A model generated the notes under the pieces. It had not been told where the DNA came from. It saw nothing but the letters and a program-made list of their open reading frames with translations, and did no database searches. DNA of 64,000 bases, from assembly GCF_001021975.1 (NCBI RefSeq), contig NZ_CP009928.1, positions 124,001-188,000 of the forward strand, given 5' to 3'. Positions 1 through 7,708 of the stretch are shown in pieces. Made by a program: the position numbers and the translations under genes. The number at the start of each line of letters is the position of its first letter. Positions within the stretch are counted from its first letter, which is position 1. The DNA is from Chryseobacterium gallinarum. Lineage in GTDB: Bacteria > Bacteroidota > Bacteroidia > Flavobacteriales > Weeksellaceae.

Positions 1-423
1 TTGATAGCTGGTCAAGGGGTTATTTTGTGCCGGTACCGTTCTCGAATAGCCTGTTACGCTATTTGACAGCTGAGCTGCATTCACATTTCCCGAATCGGCA
101 TTATTCCAGTAATCGGAAAGCGACATAAGTGTATTCCTTTTTTCAGCTTCTTTTTCTTCAAGCATTTCTTTTTCATAGGCTTTCTTTTTATCCGACTGGA
201 GTCCTTTGTCCGTGGCTTCGGGAACCGCATTGTTTAATCCGACATCCGGACTTTCCGATTCACCTTTCGGCTGGAATATTAAATATAGACAGGCCAGAAA
301 AACAATGCCCATCAGGCAAAAAATAACAGGCTTTTTAAGCTTTTCCCGTTTGAGCCCTTCGGGACGTTCAGCTCTTTCCTCGTCAACAATTATGCTGACC
401 CGTTTATTCTCTTTCTCTTCCAT
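1..423 (-). CDS. traM: Conjugative transposon protein TraM, 5' part (cut by window edge)
   Basis: The first 141 codons of a leftward gene that continues past the left edge. The start codon at 423 overlaps the last codons of the TraL-like gene by 20 bases. The protein opens with a charged cytoplasmic stretch, has one membrane helix at about residues 33-52 (VICFLMGIVFLACLYLIF), then a periplasmic part rich in Lys and Glu with a likely coiled coil (KKAYEKEMLEEKEAEKR). This is the layout of TraM of Bacteroidetes conjugative transposons, thought to be a VirB10-like part of the transfer channel spanning the envelope. Identity rests on order (directly after traK and traL) and topology. The C-terminal domain, which would settle it, is outside the window. 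Confidence 0.8.
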   Translation of the reverse strand, partial: MEEKENKRVSIIVDEERAERPEGLKREKLKKPVIFCLMGIVFLACLYLIFQPKGESESPDVGLNNAVPEATDKGLQSDKKKAYEKEMLEEKEAEKRNTLMSLSDYWNNADSGNVNAAQLSNSVTGYSRTVPAQNNPLTSYQ

Positions 424-670
424 TTTTGTTACTTTTTACTTTATTGCTAATCGGATCTCCTTTGATTACTGCGGGAGCTTCTATATGACGTATTTCCATC
501 CCATCATCCTTTCCCAGGTCATAAAAAACTTTTATCATGACTCCCACACCAAGGAGCATATAAAATGCAAAAAGGTAGAGTACATATCTGATCTGCTTCC
601 TGACGGGTAAATTCCGCCATTTTAGATCGAGCTTCTCAAGCTCGTTATCAATTGTTGTTCTAATTTTCAT
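404..670 (-). CDS. traL: TraL-like small inner-membrane protein (DUF3989 type)
   Basis: An 88-aa protein with one membrane helix at about residues 30-50 (VLYLFAFYMLLGVGVMIKVF), a basic N-terminal cytoplasmic part and a short charged tail. Size, single helix and place between traK and traM match the DUF3989/TraL proteins of Bacteroidetes conjugative transposons. Its role in the transfer channel is not known in detail. Its 3' end overlaps the start of traM by 20 bases, which suggests coupled translation. A small membrane protein gives little sequence to judge by, so the family name rests partly on position. Confidence 0.75.
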   Translation of the reverse strand: MKIRTTIDNELEKLDLKWRNLPVRKQIRYVLYLFAFYMLLGVGVMIKVFYDLGKDDGMEIRHIEAPAVIKGDPISNKVKSNKNGRERE

Positions 671-687
671 TTTATTTTTCCTTTAAA

Positions 688-1122
688 TTATAAGCGGAAA
701 CTATTTCTTTTTTTGAGTTTTGGGTTCAAACGCTCTTTAAAGCTGCTTCTCACCAATTTCACTGCGTCAGGTAATTCCGGTATCGTTCTGGTTGAAAGAT
801 CTTCTAAATTCACGCCTTGTAACAAATGATAATAACGGTTCTTAAAAGAGATTTTCATTCCAGTTATATCCAGTTTAAAATCCTCGCCCACTTCTCCATT
901 ATGTTTTAAAGCAAAGCTAGCCGTAATGAAATCCTTCTTTTCTCCTTTATCTTCCAAAAAGGTAAACAACTTGATATCTTTAAAGTCTGTAGGATTATAT
1001 TGTTGTTTCACATAATTTGAAAGTGACTCTTCTAGTAATTTCGGTTCCATTCCGTTTGTTGTAAACCAACCATTGTATCCCTTTCTGGCCAGGATTGCAA
1101 CAGTATCTCTCAGTGTTTCCAT
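688..1122 (-). CDS. Conserved hypothetical transfer-cluster protein
   Basis: A 144-aa soluble protein without signal peptide or membrane helix, lying between traK (12 bases upstream) and the TraL-like gene (17 bases downstream). It is probably translated from the same mRNA. The C-terminus is basic (RSSFKERLNPKLKKRNSFRL). I do not recognise a catalytic motif. The middle reads like a small alpha/beta domain. Its tight packing among channel genes suggests an accessory role in the transfer apparatus, but that is inference from position only. Confidence 0.75.
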   Translation of the reverse strand: METLRDTVAILARKGYNGWFTTNGMEPKLLEESLSNYVKQQYNPTDFKDIKLFTFLEDKGEKKDFITASFALKHNGEVGEDFKLDITGMKISFKNRYYHLLQGVNLEDLSTRTIPELPDAVKLVRSSFKERLNPKLKKRNSFRL

Positions 1123-1134
1123 AACTTTAAAGTA

Positions 1135-1758
1135 TTATCGTTCCATAGTCTCCTCGTCTTTATTGGACAGGACAGCAAACTTTAAAATCTGAAAGCCTTG
1201 TGGATTATTGTCTGAACGCACGCTGTTGAGCAGATTGCAGCTTGTGACAAGACTCCTCCGGGTGAGGTTACTTGACCGGATGATAATCTGTCTGGCATAG
1301 GTGGTCACCGAATACGGGTATGAATTGAAGTTGCAGACTACACTGTCAACCTCTATCCGCTGCTGGACGTTGCCAGAAATAATTCTGTTGTAGTAACCCT
1401 TTTCAGATAAATCCTTATAGTAATCAAATGCACTTTTATCCGCCAGGTCAAAAGCCCTTTTCATGTTACTTTCGATGGCAGCCTTATCCGGTGCAAGGGT
1501 AAAAAAGAGTTCATGAAATCGTTTGACATGTTCACGCGCCTCTACGGGTCTGTTGATACTTGCATCCTGCGACAAAGCTAGCATCAACGATTTTCCATTA
1601 TCCAGCACATAAATCTTCTCCCTTTGTGTGTTGGCAAAGGAGTACGATTTCCACACAGAAAATCCGGTGACTGCCATGCAGAACATTGCAAATACAATGG
1701 CATATAGCCGAATCTTCCGGAAGCTGTTTTCAATATTTCTTAGGGTTCTGAATTCCAT
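1135..1758 (-). CDS. traK: Conjugative transposon protein TraK
   Basis: A 207-aa bitopic inner-membrane protein. It begins MEFRTLRNIENSFRKIRLYA and has one membrane helix at about residues 17-35, followed by a periplasmic domain. This is the VirB8-like topology of TraK, a bridging part of the Bacteroidetes conjugative channel. It starts 5 bases after traJ and is part of the leftward tra operon. The periplasmic domain has the many Arg, Ser and Tyr residues typical of the family (for example RQIIIRSSNLTRRSLVTSCN). Length agrees with TraK of other elements. Confidence 0.88.
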   Translation of the reverse strand: MEFRTLRNIENSFRKIRLYAIVFAMFCMAVTGFSVWKSYSFANTQREKIYVLDNGKSLMLALSQDASINRPVEAREHVKRFHELFFTLAPDKAAIESNMKRAFDLADKSAFDYYKDLSEKGYYNRIISGNVQQRIEVDSVVCNFNSYPYSVTTYARQIIIRSSNLTRRSLVTSCNLLNSVRSDNNPQGFQILKFAVLSNKDEETMER

Positions 1759-1763
1759 CTTTT

Positions 1764-2771
1764 TTAACTTTTTTGTCCATTATTTAAGAGTTGACCAGAA
1801 ACATTTCCTGCGACAGCACCTGCCCCAGCTGCTGCAACATTGCCGCTGCGCATTGCCGCCTGGCTGACATTACGGGTGAAGTTTCCGGCTCCACCGGCCT
1901 GTATGATCCAGCCCGTCACGGTAGGGATGGTAAAGTACCCGACAATCCCGATAATCATAAAGATGACGTAAACGGTATTTCCGGTGTCTGGAATGAAAGT
2001 TGGATCATTAAGCATTTCAATATCTCGCTCAAGGATCAGTGACTGGATCTTTGCAAGCATCGCACTGAACATGTCTGCAACGGGAAGCCACAGGTAGACA
2101 CTGATATACCGAGTCAGCCACTGCGTCAGCGTGGACTGAAACCCATCCCAGACCGATATCGCAAAGGCAATGGGGCCAAGGATGGAGAGCACAATCAGGA
2201 AGAAGGTCCTTATCGTGTCAATGACCAGCGCAGCTGCCTGAAACAAGATTTCCAGCAGTTCCCGGAACCATTTTTTTGTAGACTGTTCCATCTGATAAGC
2301 CGTTCGATCCATATACATGCCAGCCATAGTAACCAGATCATTGGGCGACCAGCCAAGGTCTTCAAGCTTTTTGTCGAATTCCTCGTTGCTGACCAAATAT
2401 GCAGTTTCAGGGTTTCTGAGCATAGCCTCCTTTTCCAGCAGGTCTTTCTGCTGCTGTAATTTGTTCAGATCCAATACCTGGCTGTCCAGCATTCCATGTG
2501 TACCCTTTACGATAGGGCTCAGCACCGCATTGATCGATCCCAGTACAATGGTGGGAAAAAACATGATGCATAATCCTATGGCAAACGGTCTTAACAACGG
2601 AAAGACATCGATCGGCTCGGCCCGGCTTAAAGCCTGCCACACCTTTAATGCAACATAGAACAGTGCGCCCAAACCTGCTACTCCTTTTGCAATCGTGGCC
2701 ATTGTTGCGGACAAAGGCAGCATCTCATCATACAGCCCCCGCAATAATTCGTGAAGATTGTTGAAATCCAT
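1764..2771 (-). CDS. traJ: Conjugative transposon protein TraJ (polytopic membrane protein)
   Basis: A 335-aa protein with several membrane segments: about residues 20-45, 60-85, 180-210 (LVIDTIRTFFLIVLSILGPIA) and 270-290 (YVIFMIIGIVGYFTIPTVTG). A Gly/Ala-rich C-terminus follows (VAAAGAGAVAGNVSG). This is the layout of TraJ of Bacteroidetes conjugative transposons, comparable to VirB6/TrbL in other type IV systems, which forms the inner-membrane part of the channel. It lies between traI (14 bases) and traK (5 bases) in the operon. Confidence 0.9.
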   Translation of the reverse strand: MDFNNLHELLRGLYDEMLPLSATMATIAKGVAGLGALFYVALKVWQALSRAEPIDVFPLLRPFAIGLCIMFFPTIVLGSINAVLSPIVKGTHGMLDSQVLDLNKLQQQKDLLEKEAMLRNPETAYLVSNEEFDKKLEDLGWSPNDLVTMAGMYMDRTAYQMEQSTKKWFRELLEILFQAAALVIDTIRTFFLIVLSILGPIAFAISVWDGFQSTLTQWLTRYISVYLWLPVADMFSAMLAKIQSLILERDIEMLNDPTFIPDTGNTVYVIFMIIGIVGYFTIPTVTGWIIQAGGAGNFTRNVSQAAMRSGNVAAAGAGAVAGNVSGQLLNNGQKS

Positions 2772-2785
2772 AATTACTCAATTTG

Positions 2786-3418
2786 CTACCAATATTTTTG
2801 CGCCGCTGTACCGTAGAGTTCCATCACCCTTTTCGTATTGTTCTGCTTTTTGGCTCTGAGAATACTGACAGAGATGTTTTTACTGGTATAATACCTTACT
2901 AGACTATGATATTCCTTCACCTCTTTATACACCCTATCAATGATCTCCATGCGCTCTTTATCACTGAGCGACAGGCTGCTGGAGGTGACAATCTGTTTCA
3001 GTTCCTTTAACAGTTCTGTACTTTCATTCAGTAAAGCTGAATAGCCATTCCCGATAGCCATGAGTTCGTCCGCAGAGAAGTTCTTGTCATTTAGCATTTT
3101 CCCAAAGTTGTTGACGTACATATTGCTGACATCGCCCACAAGAAGCACCGTCTGCTGCACTTTCCGTGCATCTTTAACCAGATTGTTCACGGCTTTCAGT
3201 TTGTCATAATACTCCTTGCCCTGCTCGTAGACTTTCTTCACCTCATTGAAATTCTTAACAACATTGGATACGGTAGATGAGGTCTGGACAATTTCGTTCG
3301 CGCTGTTGAGTACTCCGGATATCAGGTTTCCGGGATCGGTAACGACCCATTGTGCTTTTGATTTTTGCGATAGGGTAACGAACATTACCATAAACAGGGT
3401 GAATAATAAATTTTTCAT
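2786..3418 (-). CDS. traI: TraI-type secreted transfer protein (DUF4141)
   Basis: A 210-aa exported protein. The N-terminus is a clear signal peptide (MKNLLFTLFMVMFVTLSQ, then KSKAQ) with likely cleavage after KAQ. The mature part is mostly helical and opens with WVVTDPGNLISGVLNSANEI, which is the typical start of the DUF4141/TraI family and resembles VirB5/TrbJ-type proteins. It probably acts in the periplasm or on the surface as part of the mating channel. It lies directly upstream of traJ. No TraH gene lies between traG and traI, unlike in CTnDOT. Confidence 0.88.
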   Translation of the reverse strand: MKNLLFTLFMVMFVTLSQKSKAQWVVTDPGNLISGVLNSANEIVQTSSTVSNVVKNFNEVKKVYEQGKEYYDKLKAVNNLVKDARKVQQTVLLVGDVSNMYVNNFGKMLNDKNFSADELMAIGNGYSALLNESTELLKELKQIVTSSSLSLSDKERMEIIDRVYKEVKEYHSLVRYYTSKNISVSILRAKKQNNTKRVMELYGTAAQKYW

Positions 3419-3441
3419 TTTTTCTCATTTTTAAAGGTTGT

Positions 3442-5964
3442 TTAATTATTTCCGATATCGCCGGCCCGCAGACCTTTGATTTTTTTCAGGGATATCTTCT
3501 TGATTGCTGCCTCCACGTCGCCCTCCATCTCACGGGCAAGGTCCAGCACTTCAAGCTTTTCAGATTCTTCTGTTGTATAGGCCAGGTACTCCTGCTGGCT
3601 TACTTCGGTTGCGTACACCGCGGAATGGGTGCCTCCCAGTCCGATCCAGACTTCCTTGTACTTCCTCGACGGATCATTATTCTGATTGATCGAAAGGATC
3701 TGTGATCTTTCTTTTTCCGTAAGCCCCAGCATGGTCTGAATCGCGTCAAACTTGTTCATGTATTTACGCTGGTCAAGGAGTATTTTACAGTCCGAATTAT
3801 TAATGATGGTCTCCTTAACCACCGGAGAATGTATAATGTCATCCACCTCCTGGGTCACGACGATAGCCTCTCCGAAGAACTTTCGGACCGTTTTAAAGAG
3901 ATATTTTATGTATTCTGCGAATCCTTCCTTTGCGATTGCTTTCCAGGCTTCCTCGATCAGGATCATCTTGCGGATACCTTTTAACCTCCGCATCTTATGG
4001 ATAAAAACCTCCATAATAATGATCGTCACTACGGGGAACAGGATCTTGTGGTCCTTTATGGCATCGATTTCAAAGACGATAAAGCGTTTGTTGAGCAAAT
4101 CAAGCTGCTTATCGGAATTCAGCAGGTAATCATATTCTCCACCGTAATAATAAGGTTCCAGCACATTGAGAAAGCCGGCAACATCAAAATCTTTCTCGCG
4201 CACCTGCTTCTCTTCCAGCACCTTTTTGTAATCTCCCTTTACATACTCATAAAAGCCATTGAATGATGGAGGATGATCACCTTTTTTAATGGTTTCAATA
4301 TAACCTGAAACGGCATTGGATAAGGCTACTTCTTCGGACCGCCTTGGTGGTTCATCATCACGTTTCCAGAGCGAGAGAATAAGCGTTTTAATACTTTCTC
4401 TTTTCTCAATGTCGAACACGCCATCATCGGTATAGAAAGGGTTAAAAGCAATCGGGTTGTCTTCGGTGTATGTAAAGTAAACACCATCCTTCCCTTTTGT
4501 CTTCCCCTTGATGAGTTCGCACAATCCCTGATAACTGTTTCCCGTATCGACAAGTAGTACGTGTGCGCCCTGCTCATAGTACTGGCGTACCATATGGTTG
4601 GTAAAGAATGATTTTCCGGAGCCGGACGGACCCAATATGAACTTATTCCTGTTCGTTATGATTCCCCGCTTCATGGGAAGATCAGAGATATCAACATGAA
4701 TGGGCTTTCCTGTAAGCCGGTCCGACATCTTAATACCAAATGGCGACGGCGAGCTCTGGTAATTGGTTTCCTCGGTAAGGAAGCATAAGGCAGGTTCAAT
4801 GAATGTGTAAAAACTTTCTTCTTCGGGAAAATCTCCGGAGTTTCCCGGGATACCTGCCCAATACAGTGTGGCTGCATCCACCGTGTTATGTCTCGGCTTA
4901 CAATCCATCAATGCCAATGCACTCCCCGAATCGTTCTTGATCTGTTTTAATTCCTGCGCATCATCCGACCAGGCCATGACATTGAAGTGTGCGCGGATGG
5001 AAGAAAGACCGAAGCTATGAGCCTCGTTCAGATATTTTTCTATCCACTCCTTGTTGATCTGATTGGTTCGGCTATATCGTGCCAACGAGTGCATATTACG
5101 CGCTGACTTTTCAAACCTCCGCAAGTTCCCCTCACTGTTATCCAAAAACAGATATTGGTTGTAAATATGGTTGCAGTTTAGCAGAAGACCCACCGGAGCA
5201 GCAAAGGATAATAAACAATCGCTTCTGTCAGTAGACAGCTTTTCGTACCTTGTATTAACCGACACGGTATTAGGCAGATCGTCTGTATCGGAAAGGGTAT
5301 GAAGACAAAGCCTATTGTTACCGATGCGTACTTCTTCCGCATTCAGGGCAATGTCCTGCATGGGAGTTCCGGCACTCCTTGATAAGGTGAGGTATTGTTC
5401 GAGCAGTCCCTGACTGTCACCTGTTCCTACGATATCCTCTTCTGTTAGACGTTCCAGCTTTACAAATCCACTGTCGTTTACGATCCGCTCAAACTGAGAA
5501 ACAGCTTCCATAAATTTGTGTACGGTCTCTTTATCGCGCACTTCTTTGGGAATCAGCACTCCCCTGCACAGCGAGGAAAAGTTACTCTGCTGCCGCATAC
5601 GCTCTTTCGTGGTTTTCGTTAAAAACAGATAGCAGTAGTGGTTCAGAAATGGACGCTCGTTAAAATGCTGCTGATAAGATCTTGCCAAAAAACTTAACTC
5701 GTCCGCAGCATAATCGGGCGTATAGTTTTCCTTGATAAACCAGTCCTGTTTGTGGACAATAGCGTAATCGGGCAAGGTCTTGATCGCTTTGTGCCAGGTG
5801 GAATGGATCGCATCATACTCCGCGGCGGCAACCGTAAAAAGTTCCGGCAGATGTACCTTAAAGCAGGCTGTAATGTCCGCATCCTTTGAAAGAATACAGT
5901 TTTGTTCGATAGCCAATAATGGAAACTTACTTTCCAAAGTTGCCGTTTTAGCAATATTTCTCAT
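3442..5964 (-). CDS. traG: TraG, VirB4-type conjugation ATPase
   Basis: An 840-aa AAA+ ATPase that would power assembly of the conjugative channel at the inner membrane. Walker A (GPSGSGKS) lies at about residues 444-451 and Walker B (KMILIEEAWKA) near 655. The C-terminal part also has the VirB4 sequence VVTQEVDDIIHSPVVKETII. The N-terminal 430 residues form the family's non-catalytic domain. Length is normal for TraG of Bacteroidetes conjugative transposons. Its start lies 17 bases inside the end of traF. It should not be confused with the coupling protein at 14480, which has a different N-terminal domain. Confidence 0.95.
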   Translation of the reverse strand: MRNIAKTATLESKFPLLAIEQNCILSKDADITACFKVHLPELFTVAAAEYDAIHSTWHKAIKTLPDYAIVHKQDWFIKENYTPDYAADELSFLARSYQQHFNERPFLNHYCYLFLTKTTKERMRQQSNFSSLCRGVLIPKEVRDKETVHKFMEAVSQFERIVNDSGFVKLERLTEEDIVGTGDSQGLLEQYLTLSRSAGTPMQDIALNAEEVRIGNNRLCLHTLSDTDDLPNTVSVNTRYEKLSTDRSDCLLSFAAPVGLLLNCNHIYNQYLFLDNSEGNLRRFEKSARNMHSLARYSRTNQINKEWIEKYLNEAHSFGLSSIRAHFNVMAWSDDAQELKQIKNDSGSALALMDCKPRHNTVDAATLYWAGIPGNSGDFPEEESFYTFIEPALCFLTEETNYQSSPSPFGIKMSDRLTGKPIHVDISDLPMKRGIITNRNKFILGPSGSGKSFFTNHMVRQYYEQGAHVLLVDTGNSYQGLCELIKGKTKGKDGVYFTYTEDNPIAFNPFYTDDGVFDIEKRESIKTLILSLWKRDDEPPRRSEEVALSNAVSGYIETIKKGDHPPSFNGFYEYVKGDYKKVLEEKQVREKDFDVAGFLNVLEPYYYGGEYDYLLNSDKQLDLLNKRFIVFEIDAIKDHKILFPVVTIIIMEVFIHKMRRLKGIRKMILIEEAWKAIAKEGFAEYIKYLFKTVRKFFGEAIVVTQEVDDIIHSPVVKETIINNSDCKILLDQRKYMNKFDAIQTMLGLTEKERSQILSINQNNDPSRKYKEVWIGLGGTHSAVYATEVSQQEYLAYTTEESEKLEVLDLAREMEGDVEAAIKKISLKKIKGLRAGDIGNN

Positions 5965-6286
5965 GATTTTTAGGGGTTTTCTTCAGATAGCGGTGTACTG
6001 CTTTTCGCGAAATGATGTAGCGTGGATGATTTTTCCCTGCACGAACTTTCATCAGCCCGTGTTCTCCGTATTTGGCATTCAAAGCGAAAGTCTGCCATAC
6101 GATCAGTGAGGCTCCCCCACCACCAATGATCAGACACAGGTAAGAGTTCGCCCCCGATATATACATAATCATGACCAGGATAAGAATCGCGAGCAAACCA
6201 CCGGCAAAGATGAACAGGTACTGTGCTTTGAGCCCTTTGAACTCCACAGTTCTTCCAATGCCTTTGTTAATGTGATAATCCCTCAT
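5948..6286 (-). CDS. traF: TraF, small two-helix membrane protein (DUF4133)
   Basis: A 112-aa protein starting MRDYHINKGIGRTVEFKGLK with two membrane helices at about residues 23-45 and 48-65. The reading frame stays open upstream to 6562, but that part overlaps traE and the family begins at MRDY, so I set the start at 6286. It matches DUF4133/TraF, a VirB3-like partner of the TraG ATPase. Its end overlaps the traG start by 17 bases, which supports coupled translation of the two partners. The C-terminus is basic. Confidence 0.88.
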   Translation of the reverse strand: MRDYHINKGIGRTVEFKGLKAQYLFIFAGGLLAILILVMIMYISGANSYLCLIIGGGGASLIVWQTFALNAKYGEHGLMKVRAGKNHPRYIISRKAVHRYLKKTPKNHEKYC

Positions 6287-6297
6287 TTCTAACCGGT

Positions 6298-6606
6298 TTA
6301 AAGGAAAAAGGATCGAAGGATCGTTGCAGCAACAATTAGGAAAATACATGCTCCAAACCAGCTTGCGGCTGTTTTGGAGGTATCGGGGTCTCCTGAGCTG
6401 AACTTGTTGTAAACTTTCACACCTCCAATAAGACCAACAACAGCACCGATCGCGTAAATCAGTTTGGTCGCTGGATCGAAGTAACTTGTCACCATCTGCG
6501 TGGCTTCCAGAATACCTGCAGTTCCGTTTCCCTGGGCCAGAAGATCGTTGCTGAGCATGCATGATAATACCAGCCCCACCAGAATTTTAAGTCTTTGATT
6601 TTTCAT
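6298..6606 (-). CDS. traE: TraE, pilin-like small membrane protein (DUF4134)
   Basis: A 102-aa protein with a signal peptide (about residues 1-24, ending in LLAQ), then two hydrophobic segments (LIYAIGAVVGLIGGVKVYNK and SWFGACIFLIVAATILRSFFL). This is the VirB2/TrbC-like pilin topology of the DUF4134/TraE family. Eleven bases separate it from traF. It is the first gene of the block traE-traM, and the strong terminator at 6748-6783 lies just upstream, so this block needs its own promoter in 6607-6747 or read-through. Confidence 0.9.
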   Translation of the reverse strand: MKNQRLKILVGLVLSCMLSNDLLAQGNGTAGILEATQMVTSYFDPATKLIYAIGAVVGLIGGVKVYNKFSSGDPDTSKTAASWFGACIFLIVAATILRSFFL

Positions 6607-6747
6607 TTTTTATAGACATTAAGAGTTTCTAATACCCGTCCTTACGGGCTTCGAAACAAAGGTGACACGGGATTTCACGGGAGCTGGGATCAGTGGTTTG
6701 TGGTGTACTATCTTTGCCACTGTTTTCCTAATTCCAGCGATAAAGTC

Positions 6748-6783
6748 AAAAAAAAAACGCCGGACATTTTAAGTCTGGCGTTT
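6748..6783 (-). terminator. Rho-independent terminator of the repeat-protein gene
   Basis: On the minus strand a 9-bp stem (ACGCCAGAC with GTCCGGCGT, one mismatch) closes a 7-8 base A/T loop and is followed by nine T residues. It lies 17 bases after the stop codon of the gene at 6800-7594 and so would end its transcript ahead of traE. Confidence 0.85.
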
Positions 6784-6799
6784 CGATAGGACGGTGTTT

Positions 6800-7594
6800 C
6801 TATAACTTGGGACCTCTCCCATTCTTTGGCTGAACCTTATTGTTTTTCTCCTCCGCAATGGGCAGCTTAGCTCTGTTTTCTGCGATCAGGTCATCTATTC
6901 CCGATTTATGCCAAGGAACGACCTCAGCCTTAAAGTCCAGCTTCAGGCCAGTTTCTTTTAAGCCTTCTGTTTCTTCCCATCCCCATCTTCTGTTCCAGCC
7001 AACAGGGTCAAGGTTTCTCACGAACGGAATCTCTACAAATAATAAATCCTGCGGATAATCGAAAATCTGGCTCCAGTCCCTATCGGCAATCTCGTGTGTT
7101 TTGGGATCATACGGAAATGCATATACATTTTTGTCTTGATCATAATAATCTTCCAGATCATCAAACCTGATACCCGTCGTAGAGAAATCATCTTTAGGCC
7201 TTAAAAGGTCTATCCTGGCATCGGCATAAAAGATATGACCTCCGATCTCTATAGTGGGAAGCTCCCCGTACTTTAAACGCTTTGTCAAGTTTTCCTGGTC
7301 GACCATAAGCTCAAAGTCGGTTAACAATAGAATTTCCTCAACTGCTTTTTCATATTTCTCCGCCATTTGATTTGGGGCCAGGACAACAAACTGTGGAATC
7401 GAAATGTTGAGGGTTTCTTTTCTCGTTCTATCATAATATGAAAATCGGTAACCTTCTTCTTCACAGTCGATCATATCTTCCAGTCCATGACGGTTATCGG
7501 GGTTCGCTTTCTCCCTGAACTCAAGTTTGCCAACATCAACAATAAATTCAATTCCGTAATCCGGGTCTCTGTAGACAGGTAATTCACTTTCCAT
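6800..7594 (-). CDS. Transfer-cluster protein with one A+B repeat module
   Basis: A 264-aa soluble, acidic protein without signal peptide. Its sequence is one copy of a roughly 260-residue module that occurs twice in the neighbour at 7709-9298. Half A has F-VDVGKLEFREKANPDN, a YRFSYYD segment, VLAPNQMAEK and LLTDFELMVDQE. Half B has TIEIGGHIFYADARIDLLRP, VYAFPYDPKTHEI and LDPVGWNRRWG. The recurring aromatic strands and the LDPxG turn suggest a repeated beta-rich fold. I do not know the function. Its place between the traD-like gene and traE suggests a transfer or host-interaction role, and no enzyme motif is visible. A terminator follows directly. Confidence 0.8.
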   Translation of the reverse strand: MESELPVYRDPDYGIEFIVDVGKLEFREKANPDNRHGLEDMIDCEEEGYRFSYYDRTRKETLNISIPQFVVLAPNQMAEKYEKAVEEILLLTDFELMVDQENLTKRLKYGELPTIEIGGHIFYADARIDLLRPKDDFSTTGIRFDDLEDYYDQDKNVYAFPYDPKTHEIADRDWSQIFDYPQDLLFVEIPFVRNLDPVGWNRRWGWEETEGLKETGLKLDFKAEVVPWHKSGIDDLIAENRAKLPIAEEKNNKVQPKNGRGPKL

Positions 7595-7708
7595 AATGTT
7601 TCATTTAAAATTAATATTCAAGTTTTCATCTTTGAAAGTGAAACGAAATGGGAGAATTCCTCCTGCTACCGGCAATTGTGGCATTCTTTTTCTTCCGTTT
7701 TCCTATCT

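Noticed and set aside
5948..6562. 204-codon version of traF with a start at 6562
   Set aside because: The added N-terminal part overlaps traE in another frame and lacks family sequence; the DUF4133 start is MRDYHINKG at 6286.
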